DNA of 64,000 nt. Origin: Actinobacillus porcitonsillarum. GTDB lineage: Bacteria; Pseudomonadota; Gammaproteobacteria; Enterobacterales; Pasteurellaceae. The DNA lies in the NCBI RefSeq assembly GCF_003101015.1, contig NZ_CP029206.1, forward strand, positions 124,001 to 188,000, read 5' to 3'. Of this stretch, positions 6,443 to 14,900 are shown in pieces (the first letter of the stretch is position 1; each line of letters begins with the position of its first letter). A program made the translations under genes and the position numbers. The notes beneath the pieces are model-generated. The model was not told the origin of the DNA and did not search any database. It saw only the letters and a program-made list of their open reading frames with translations.

Positions 6443-7711
6443 ATGTATAGATTAGATAAAATAATAAACATTGGTATAGAGTATTACCAATTTGGTACTG
6501 TAATTGTGGATAAACAAGAAAATTGCAGAAAATCTCACTTTAATGCCAGACATCTTGGCATGATGTATAGAATAGTTAAATCTTGCAATCTTTTGACCTG
6601 TATTAATTGCTACAATTATAAGTTATTAAAACTACAAAAAGAAATTATAGGTGCGCTGGAAAAAATCATAAAAGATGAAGAGATAGCATTGTTATTAAAG
6701 AATTTCAAACAAAATAAGGAAGATAGTCTAATTCATTGGATAGAAAGAAATAGGTATAAGCTGGATACTAAATTAGTAGATTTCAAAGCGATATTCTTAA
6801 CTCTATCACCAAAGAATATTAATGCAGATATTACTTTTGAAAAAATAAACCAATTAAAAAATTATGCAAAATTAGTATATAAAAATATAAAATGCAGTTC
6901 AGGAGAATTTACCTTATTTGATTTTGAACCTAGCCATAATGGGGAAATTAATGTTCATAGTCATTCAATAATATTATTAGATAAAAATGCAATATTTACA
7001 AGTGATGGGAAAGATCTAAGATACAATGCAAATGGTAAAATCAGATCTATTCTATCTGACATTGGATATACGGAAGAAAATGAAACAGCTTGGATAAAAA
7101 CATATTATGATTTATTTAAAATAATTGCATATATTACAAAACCAAGACCAGAAGGTTTTGATAAAAACATAGATACATTATCTTGGCTTAAAGTAGCTAT
7201 ATCACTTTATTATGATAATGGAGCGATTCGTCGATTTAGAAACTATACAATGACAGGCATATTAAGTCAGAAGAGAAGTCAAAATAATAAGGATATAAAA
7301 CAAAATAAACTTCTCAGAGAAGTAAAAACAGCTATGTCGGTAAAGAAAGATGACTTCATTCAATTTTCAACATTTCAAAAGAAACTTCTTACCGACAAAA
7401 TCAAAAAAGAAATAGCATACTCATATAATAATACTGGATTTATCATTTTGCCAAAATCAGAAAATGATGATATATACAAACATGTTGAACTGTATAAAAA
7501 AAGACCAGATGTTTTTGAAAAAACAAATGCGGATCCCGATAACACAAGGATCAGCTCGATTTTGAAAACGACTGGATTATCGGTATCTAAAATTAAAAAT
7601 TTATTAATTACAACGCGAGATGGCATTGAATGTATAAATGGGCGTTTTAGAGAAACAAAATTAACTAAACGAAAAAATGGTAAATTTCAAAGGGTGTATT
7701 GTTGGCTTTAG
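6443..7711 (+). CDS. Probable HUH-endonuclease replication initiator (rolling-circle type)
   Basis: This is a 422-residue protein. An early Cys cluster (SCNLLTCINCYNYK, about 48-59) could bind zinc. Motif 1-like FLTLSPKN lies at 118-125, and an HUH-like NVHSHSIILL has His172 and His174. A Tyr motif, KTYYDLFKIIAYITKP, lies at 219-234, with Tyr230 and Lys233 the likely catalytic pair. This motif order is that of rolling-circle Rep proteins. The C-terminal third is basic and unassigned. Start at 6443 has a good ribosome site (AAGGGGGA). Together with AlpA and an integrase relic it looks like the core of a phage satellite or small integrative element. The HUH call is by motif only. Confidence 0.6.
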   Translation: MYRLDKIINIGIEYYQFGTVIVDKQENCRKSHFNARHLGMMYRIVKSCNLLTCINCYNYKLLKLQKEIIGALEKIIKDEEIALLLKNFKQNKEDSLIHWIERNRYKLDTKLVDFKAIFLTLSPKNINADITFEKINQLKNYAKLVYKNIKCSSGEFTLFDFEPSHNGEINVHSHSIILLDKNAIFTSDGKDLRYNANGKIRSILSDIGYTEENETAWIKTYYDLFKIIAYITKPRPEGFDKNIDTLSWLKVAISLYYDNGAIRRFRNYTMTGILSQKRSQNNKDIKQNKLLREVKTAMSVKKDDFIQFSTFQKKLLTDKIKKEIAYSYNNTGFIILPKSENDDIYKHVELYKKRPDVFEKTNADPDNTRISSILKTTGLSVSKIKNLLITTRDGIECINGRFRETKLTKRKNGKFQRVYCWL

Positions 7712-8190
7712 CCAAATAAAGCTGGATAGCTTGATGTCTGCACAAGTGATCACTTCAGCTAAATGCTATATTAATCTTATTAATCTGCGGAAGCTCGATC
7801 TGCGACATAAAGGCAACCTATTGCTAAGTAGCCAATCCTATACATCACTATTTCGGCAAACAGGGATAGATATTGGCAAGGCAATAAATTAACTTAACGA
7901 AATAAGCATTTCCGCTTCAGATAAACAACAAACTTGAGAAATAAAAAAGTTGTAAGATGTGGAGAGTTGGAGGTGTAAGTTCTTTTTCATTTTTGTTCAC
8001 CCAGTAAGTAAATTCTCTCTTATCTTTACGATAAGCCCTATTTCTCTAAAAAAACTGGTTGAACAAAATAAAAACGGGTGATTCCCCAAAAAGCAAATCG
8101 AGAATATTTGCCTAAATTCAGCAATATTCTAGATCAAGTTTTAGGCATATTGCAAGTATTAGCAACTAACTTTATTGTATATAGAAATAA
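7712..8190. other. Gene-free stretch between the Rep-like gene and the CDI orphan module
   Basis: I see no supported gene. A 71-codon frame at 7677-7892 overlaps the end of the Rep gene and has no recognisable domain. A short frame near 8080-8240 reading ANREYLPKFSNILDQVL could be a coding remnant, but I cannot assign it. Confidence 0.3.
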
Positions 8191-8214
8191 AAAATCGCCA
8201 TCACAGGCGATTTT
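8191..8214. terminator. Rho-independent hairpin
   Basis: A perfect 9-bp stem, AAAATCGCC/GGCGATTTT, has T runs on both strands, so it can work in either direction. It closes off the decayed element from the CDI locus. Confidence 0.75.
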
Positions 8215-8290
8215 AAAACTCAATAACAGTTACAACCTAACATGATTTATTTCTCTACACTCATGTTGCCCCAAATACCACAAATCAAAT

Positions 8291-8376
8291 ACAAGCGGTA
8301 GATTTACCACTAGAATTTGCAAAATTTTAATCATAAACAACCGCTTGTATTACACCTGTGTTCTACATTGTATGCT
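8291..8376 (-). repeat. 86-bp repeat copy 2: paired uptake sequences, terminator after the orphan immunity gene
   Basis: This segment matches 10381-10466 at 84 of 86 positions. Its first 56 bp carry ACAAGCGGT and the inverted ACCGCTTGT, the Apl-type DNA uptake core in head-to-head pairing, which also forms a hairpin. It lies about 95 bp downstream of the orphan immunity stop codon. Confidence 0.9.
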
Positions 8377-8471
8377 GTAAATAATTTTTATGATAAAGAA
8401 ACCTGTATTTTCAAGGCTTCTAACGAGATCAAATTATAAACAGCATACTTTGTAAAACACCTCCCAATCCC

Positions 8472-8654
8472 TTATATTTTTTTACTTCCCGCAAGAAAAT
8501 TTAGTATTTTTATAACTACAACTATAGGAAAAACATCAAAGAAAATTGATATAAAACTTATACTAAAATCAAAACCGGAAAGAATAACTATCATTATATA
8601 AAATACTACGGTAGCCAAAACACATTGAGATATAGCAATAAAAAGTTTTTTCAT
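8472..8654 (-). CDS. Orphan CDI immunity protein, small membrane type
   Basis: This is a 60-residue protein starting MKKLFIAISQ at 8654, one base after the stop of the orphan toxin and behind AAGGAG. Two hydrophobic helices (about 4-27 and 35-56) make it an inner-membrane protein. CDI toxins that depolarise or insert in the inner membrane are typically matched by small membrane immunity proteins, so this pairing suggests a membrane-acting toxin. A longer frame reaches back to 8705 but overlaps the toxin. I do not recognise a specific family; the assignment rests on position. Confidence 0.62.
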   Translation of the reverse strand: MKKLFIAISQCVLATVVFYIMIVILSGFDFSISFISIFFDVFPIVVVIKILNFLAGSKKI

Positions 8655-8655
8655 A

Positions 8656-10260
8656 TCACTCAACTCCTTTATTACTATATTTTTCCAATTTTTTCTTTGC
8701 TTCATCAGTCAATATTGAATTAATACTACCTGACAGAGGTTCTGATAAAAAGCCTCTATATCCAAGAGCACTACCAACTGAAGAGGATATTATATTTTCC
8801 TTAAACGCTTCATTACCACTTTGATTTTTTAAAGTTATGCTAGATACCGTATTTATCCCTAAAGCCTGTAATGTATTTGTATTAGCTGTAATCCCTCCCG
8901 TTAATCCCGACTTCAAAATGTTATTTGCTGTTCCGATTAAGTTTGTTGGTGTGATGTCTTTTTTACCCTCTGAATAAGAACGGCTTTCAACAACAAGCTC
9001 TCCAACTCCACCACCGACAACACCTAATCCAAATTTCTTGGTGCCTGTATTTTCTATTGCATTATTTAAATTTCTGGTAATGATAGCTCCCGTATTATTA
9101 ATATAAGTTGCTCCTACCTTCACATCCTTCCCTAACTCCCCAGCAACATATTTAACATCCCCACCAACACGAGCAACTTCGTTAGCCACTGCACCTGTTG
9201 CTTTAGCCGCTCCCATTGCGATCGGTTTTACGCCAAACACCATTGATGGAGAGCTATAAATAAGCTCCGCCGTTTCTGGATTTATTCCCGTCAAATCAGC
9301 TAACGCTGTTGCGCCGATTGTTGAGTGATATTTGCCCGAATATATTGTTCTTGCACCTGCCACTGCATTATCTACACCATACGCAGCAATTGGCACACCT
9401 CCAACACAACCCATTCCCGTTTCGCATATACCTACACCAAAAACAGTTGCTGCTACACCTCCAACCGACTGAGCTGCTCCTCCTACTCGTGTCAGCACCT
9501 GCAGATTTGCATCATCGTAATCTTTGGCTCGGTAAACATTATTGTAATTAAACATTGGTTTTAATGTGCTGGCAGCAAAAGCGTCATCACCAATCGTTCC
9601 CACTTGTTTAGAAAGCAATGCTCTTTCACTCGCAAATTCCGCACTATTCCCCAAATCTTCCAACGCCTTCGCTTTGGCATACTCTGGATCATCACTTGGA
9701 ATTTGAGCCGAACAATGTACTAAAGCACAAGCTGCCGCCGTTAAACGCGCTTCTTTTTCTTTATCTCCATTGGCAAGATCTTTAATTCTCTGTTTTTCCT
9801 CAGGGTGCAACTGTCGATTAAACTTCTCCGTTCTCCACGCCATCTGTGCCGATTGGTTTACTGTGTTGCTATCACCGCCTAAACTCGCACCAATTAACGC
9901 ACCCAAGCCTGCCGCACTTGCCTGTTGAATCGCATTGCGTTGGTCTGCCGTTAAAGCGGTGTTTTCTTGCAGATAATTTGCAATTTCGGTGTTGATGTAT
10001 TCACTGCCCATTGCTGAAAGGGTACTAGCTGCAGTGTTGCCTCCGCCGACTTTCGCTGAGAGGTAGCCAATCAAGCCGTGCAATGCGATTTTTTGTGGGC
10101 TGCCGTCTTCCCAGTTCATCATTTTGGCTAAATCACCGACCGCTTTTGCTCCCATTTCTGCCACAATTTGGGTCGCTTCTTGGCGTTCCTGCAGAGCTTG
10201 TAAATCCTGCTTCTCCAGTTTTTGGTTCGCATTTGCCACATCTCGGTTTAGGCTTTGCAA
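8656..10260 (-). CDS. Orphan CdiA C-terminal toxin module
   Basis: About 534 codons are homologous at the 5' end to the full cdiA (LNRDVANANQKLEKQDLQ here, LNRDVANANQKLDKQDLT there) and then diverge into another pretoxin/toxin. Visible parts are a Gly/Ala-rich pretoxin region (about 45-130), a CALVHCSAQIPSDDPEYAKAK block typical of CDI pretoxin regions, and a long Gly/Val/Ala-rich hydrophobic toxin tail with no recognisable nuclease motif. No ATG or secretion signal exists: the frame opens at about 10423, and TTG at 10260 is only the first candidate start. It is a silent cassette that would need recombination into cdiA to be delivered. Confidence 0.72.
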   Translation of the reverse strand: MQSLNRDVANANQKLEKQDLQALQERQEATQIVAEMGAKAVGDLAKMMNWEDGSPQKIALHGLIGYLSAKVGGGNTAASTLSAMGSEYINTEIANYLQENTALTADQRNAIQQASAAGLGALIGASLGGDSNTVNQSAQMAWRTEKFNRQLHPEEKQRIKDLANGDKEKEARLTAAACALVHCSAQIPSDDPEYAKAKALEDLGNSAEFASERALLSKQVGTIGDDAFAASTLKPMFNYNNVYRAKDYDDANLQVLTRVGGAAQSVGGVAATVFGVGICETGMGCVGGVPIAAYGVDNAVAGARTIYSGKYHSTIGATALADLTGINPETAELIYSSPSMVFGVKPIAMGAAKATGAVANEVARVGGDVKYVAGELGKDVKVGATYINNTGAIITRNLNNAIENTGTKKFGLGVVGGGVGELVVESRSYSEGKKDITPTNLIGTANNILKSGLTGGITANTNTLQALGINTVSSITLKNQSGNEAFKENIISSSVGSALGYRGFLSEPLSGSINSILTDEAKKKLEKYSNKGVE

Positions 10261-10373
10261 GGTTTCTTCTGCCGTTTTGCCAGTGAGGGATTTTTGTTTC
10301 TCGCTGTCGGTAATTTGTACGTTGATAAACGTTGCTTCGCTTCCAGCTGTGCCGCTTCGCTGTAAATGTTTTG
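10261..10373 (-). pseudogene. Scar of two joined cdiA fragments ahead of the orphan module
   Basis: 10329-10373 encodes QNIYSEAAQLEAKQR, found in cdiA near 14.47 kb. The following bases encode INVQITDSEKQKSLTG, found in cdiA near 12.7 kb, but in a different reading frame. The two segments are about 1.75 kb apart in the intact gene, so this is a deletion junction left by recombination. Confidence 0.75.
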
Positions 10374-10380
10374 ACAGCCT

Positions 10381-10466
10381 ACAAGCGGTAGATTTACCAC
10401 TAGAATTTGCAAAATTTTAATCATAAACAACCGCTTGTATTACCCCTGTGTTCTACATTATATGCT
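10381..10466 (-). repeat. 86-bp repeat copy 1: paired uptake sequences after cdiI
   Basis: This copy differs from 8291-8376 by two bases. Head-to-head ACAAGCGGT/ACCGCTTGT cores form a hairpin that can terminate cdiI transcription. It starts 22 bp below the cdiI stop codon and directly abuts the orphan scar. Confidence 0.9.
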
Positions 10467-10487
10467 TTGTGCCCCCCACTCTATGTT

Positions 10488-10997
10488 CTATGTGGAATAT
10501 TTAGCCATAATTTCATCAAAAGATTTTAGGCTATCCAAAAACTCCTCAAAATTATTTGCCACAGGGAAAAGCAGCATCTTCCCTGTTTTTTCATCATACT
10601 CATCATGAATTACAATACAAATCTTTGGTTCATCTCCGTTTGGATCCTCTCGATAATCAAAACAGATAAAGTCCCCATTTCCTGTACGAGCAAATGAATA
10701 CACAGCTTCATAACCATAAGTTGGATCATCATAAATATATTGTCTACAGATATTTTGAGGATCTGGGTTCTGTTCAGTTTCAAAGCTATCAAAACCAATA
10801 GCAGCCATACCATCTTCTTTATTATAGCTATCATAATAAGTAATATAACTAGGTTCTACCGAAAGATTATTATGTTTCGATATCAATTCAACATATAACT
10901 TAGGAAACTTGATATTAAAAATATTTTCAACGTCTTTAATGATTGAAATATCAACTGTGCCATTATCATATGTAATTTCTAAATTTCTAAATTTCAT
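10488..10997 (-). CDS. cdiI: CDI immunity protein, SUKH (SMI1/KNR4) family
   Basis: This is a 169-residue acidic cytoplasmic protein beginning MKFRNLEITYDNG. The SUKH fold signature is visible: an N-terminal helix with FPKLYVELISKHN, the central FARTGNGDFICFDYRED, and the C-terminal ICIVIHDEYDE...VANNFEEFLDSL. SUKH proteins are common immunity partners of nuclease toxins. The ATG at 10997 is 1 bp past the cdiA stop, preceded by GAGGGGAGA. A start at 11012 would lie inside cdiA. It should protect the cell from the WHH nuclease at the end of CdiA. Confidence 0.88.
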   Translation of the reverse strand: MKFRNLEITYDNGTVDISIIKDVENIFNIKFPKLYVELISKHNNLSVEPSYITYYDSYNKEDGMAAIGFDSFETEQNPDPQNICRQYIYDDPTYGYEAVYSFARTGNGDFICFDYREDPNGDEPKICIVIHDEYDEKTGKMLLFPVANNFEEFLDSLKSFDEIMAKYST

Positions 10998-10998
10998 A

Positions 10999-11982
10999 TT
11001 ATCTCCCCTCACTTAAAGATGCTTCACCAATATGCTTCACTGCATCATGAATATTTGTAGGTAATAATTGCATATTATTAGGGCTACTTTGAGCATTATG
11101 ATGCCATGTATATTTATCAATTTGAGCTTTACCTGAATAAATATCTTCTAGTTGCCTTTGAGTAAATAGATTTTTATTGACTTTACCTTGCTCTATTTCT
11201 TGCTTTAATGCAAGAGTTGCATTTTTCATTTCAAGCTCTCTCCTTACTTTACTAGATAAATTTTGATAATTTTTAGGCTTCTCAATTTTTGTGGTAAATG
11301 TCGCCACATCATCAAAAACAGGTAAGCCTCTCGTATCATACGCAATATTTGCGAGCAGTTTTGTATTACCAAATTCATCAGGTTTAGAATGAACTTGAAT
11401 TGCTTTGCCACCTTCTGATTGAATAATCTGAACACTTTCTCCCGTTTTTAAGGTTCGTTCTGTAACTGTAGAGCGTGTATTTTGAACAACCGTGGTCGAT
11501 TTTACATTATGCTCTCCAAATTTATCTTCAATTTTTGCTCTTGTTTGTTTTGGATTATAAATAGCTCTTTTATTGGAGGAATTATTTATATCCTCTTTAG
11601 CAAGTAAATGCACTGCACCAAGGGCTAATTCAGCTCCTTTTTCTAAACCACTTTGTTGAGCTTTCAAGACTTCAATGGTTTTCGCATTTTCTTCTTCAAC
11701 TAACTGATAGAATTTTGTTTGTTCATCTGCAGGTAAGCCACTCAGCCAATTGTTGAATGCTCCAGATAATTCATCTGCAAAACCAACAGCACCCAATAAT
11801 TCATTCGGTACTGTTGCTCTACATTCAATATCACAATTAGCCACCAATTCAGCGCGTTGTTTTTCACTTAACTCTTTAAATCTCTGATGAACTTCCTCAA
11901 CACTCTCACCATTTTGAATAGCTGCTTTTAATGCTTTTTGGTATTGATAAACATCTTTAAGGGAAAGAGCATTATTCTCCAC
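10999..11982 (-). other. CdiA-CT: variable toxin domain after the VENN motif
   Basis: The 327 codons from VENN to the stop form the exchangeable toxin region. About 130 residues of entry domain with paired Cys (ANCDIECRA) are followed by the nuclease domain ending DKYTWHHNAQSSPNNMQLLP. The WHH signature and a SUKH neighbour both point to a DNase or RNase of the HNH superfamily. The substrate is not predictable from sequence. Confidence 0.75.
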
Positions 11983-14900
11983 CGCCCGTTTTCCAATCTC
12001 AGCCCCTGCAATACCGCTTACCGTACTATCACCCACCAAACCACCGCTTAAACCAGCCGCAATTTGGCTTAGGTTTGATACGTTTTGTTTTTGGCTGTCG
12101 GTTAGGTTTTCCGGTTTTTCCGTGCCGTAAAGCGTTTGCATAATCAGTGGAGCTGCTGCTTCTGCCGTTAAGGCACCGAGTGCACCAGCTGCGGCGTTGT
12201 TGCCTGTGATATGAGCTTCCACTGCACCTAATACCGCGTGAGCGATTAAGTTAGCTTCTTTATTATCGCCGGTTTGCGCTTTAATCAGCTTGTTCAGATA
12301 TGGCGAAACCGCTCCCACCGCAGCTTGGTTTACACTGCCTGTTGCCAAGCCTTGTAGGGCTGCCGTGGCTGCTCGAACACCCATTTGCAAGTTACTACCT
12401 AAGCCGTATTCCGCTTCAATCGCTTGGGCTTGGGCTCTAAGTACGGTGGCTTTTGTCGGGTTTTCTTTTTCGATGGCGTCCGCTTCTTGGCGCTTTTTAG
12501 CCGCTTCTTCAAGCTTATCGCCCACCGCAAATTGCAACCAGTCTTCCGAAATCTGCCCAATAGTTTGCACCATTTCTTGACGTTCTTGTGCTTTGGTTAA
12601 GTCTTGCTTATCCAGCTTTTGGTTCGCATTTGCCACATCTCGATTCAAGCCTTGCAAGGTTTCTTCCGCCGTTTTGCCAGTGAGGGATTTTTGTTTCTCG
12701 CTGTCGGTAATTTGCACGTTGATATTTGAACTAATCGCTGCTTGTGTTTGGCTGCGTTCGCTTTCGTTTGTGTTGCCTAAGGCACTTAATGCCGCTCCCA
12801 CTGCCATTGTTGCCATTTGTGTCATATCCGAACTTACACCGGCGCTGACCGAGCTGACTTTAATATCACTACGATTTTCAATGTTTTCTGTCGTAAGCGT
12901 GCCGGTTTTTAAGCTGTGGTTTGCTTTGTCGCCTTGGGCATTGATAATGCCGCCTTTTAAGTGGGTGTTTTCTTCAACGTTGATAGTCGAGCTTTCTTTA
13001 ATATTAAAGCCCGATTGTTGATTGACCTGCGCATAATCCACATTAGCTTTGGTGCGGCTACCTTGAGCTGACACACTCGAACCGCTGCCGTAAATGGCAA
13101 CTGAAGCACTTACACCACCTTGCGTTTGCTTGCTGTCATATTTTTCAATATCTTGCACGCTTTCAATATGTAAGTTTTTTGTGTCCAGCGCTAAGTGGTT
13201 GATGTTCGCCGTTGCGCCTTTTAAGGTAGTGGTTTCTTTCGCTTTAATCGTTAAACGGTCGGCGTTGATTTCCGTGTGGTTTTGCACCTGCGAGTCGCTG
13301 TTTGAATGCCCTTTGCCAACACTTGCTGCACCTTCAATGCCTAAACCGGTCGAGCCGCCCGATTTACCAACAAACACGCCCACGCTCCAACTGCTGTTCT
13401 TGTTGTCGCTGCGGTTGCTTTGAGTGTCTGTTGTGCCAAGTAAATTGATGTTACTGCCTTCAATAGTGGCTTCTTTTGCGTTGATTTTTGAGCCAACAAT
13501 GCTGTTATCGCCCTCTGTTGCCCGAACAGTGACCGCACCGGCACTTAACTCACTGCCTTGGTGAGTGGTTTGTTGGGTATGGCTGGTTGAAACGGATTTG
13601 CTTGCCCCAATACTCACCGAGATTTTCGCATCGCTATTGGCTAACCCTTCGCTGACACTGCCCGCTTTTTGTATTGCGTCAATCGCTTTGCTGGCTTTTT
13701 GCACCGTCTCAACCGCTTCATTTGCGGCTTTCACTTTGAGCAGTTGACTTAAACGCTCGTCTTTGACTTGCTCCGAACGTTTTAGGCTGCTTTGCACTGC
13801 CATTGCGGCATCGGTGACCGCTGAACTAAACGCAATCGTCAAGCCCGATTGTTTATACTCGTGGCGTTCTTTTGAACTTAACTCATCTTGGCTTGCACCA
13901 ATGTAAGTCGATTTACCTTCAATCGTAATAGCTTTGCCAAGCTCTTTGGAGGCAATTAAGTCTGTGCCTGATAGATGGGCATGATTACCGGCTTTTACGC
14001 TTACATTGCCCGACACACTGCCCAGCGTACTGCGTGCTTGACTTTGTTGCCAGCCTTCCGCTTCACTTTCGTGGGTTTCGGATTTTTTACCAAAAGTAAT
14101 GCCAATACCACCCGAGAACATGCCCGACTTCGATTTTTGCTCAAAATGCGTGTCTTTAAAGTAATTCGTATCGGCAGAAATACTGACATTATTGACCGCT
14201 TGTAGGCTTAAATCCTTATCGGCAATCGCTTGAAGATTTTTAGCTTTCAGGTCATTGCCGGCAGAAACAAGGATATCGCCTCCGCCCAATGTGGTGCCAA
14301 CTTGGGTTTTATCTTGATAGGTATCTAAGGTCGTTTTTTTCGAACTGCCGAATGCACCACCGCTTTTTGTGTGATGGTATTCCGTCAGCGCACTGGAGGT
14401 TGTTGCGGAACCCAACACCACATCATTTTCCGCTAACAAGGCTAAGCGTTGCTTCGCTTCCAACTGCGCTGCTTCGCTGTAAATGTTTTGACCACTTAGT
14501 ACCACATCGCCTTTGCCTTGCACACGGCTGACTTCCACACTTTGTACCGCTTCGTTACGATAGTGATTGCCTCCGCCCATTTTCTCATCAAAGCCCACCG
14601 ATAAAGCGGTCAGATTAAGGTTGTTTTTTGCAGAAAGATAGGTTTGACCTTGTCCGTCATTGATGATGTCTGCTCCGGCAAGATTAATGTTGTGCGCTTG
14701 GATTTGTAGCGTGCCGTCTTCGCCTTTGACGTGTAACAAGCCTTTGCGACCAATGGTAGTATCGGTACGTTGATAGCCTTGTTCATTAACTGAGGTGGTA
14801 TGTGTTTGACTTGTATGATTAAAGTTACCAGCAACATTAAGCAATATCGCTCGGTCGGCTTCTAGCGTGCCACCGAGGTTTTCCATATCGCCACTCACCT

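Noticed and set aside
7677..7892. 71-codon frame at the end of the Rep-like gene
   Set aside because: It overlaps the Rep C-terminus in another frame, with no start signal or domain.
2057..8290. Second copy of the ssrA 3' end (att site) inside the window
   Set aside because: I looked for GGTGGAGCTGGGGGG-like sequence and found only the one at ssrA.
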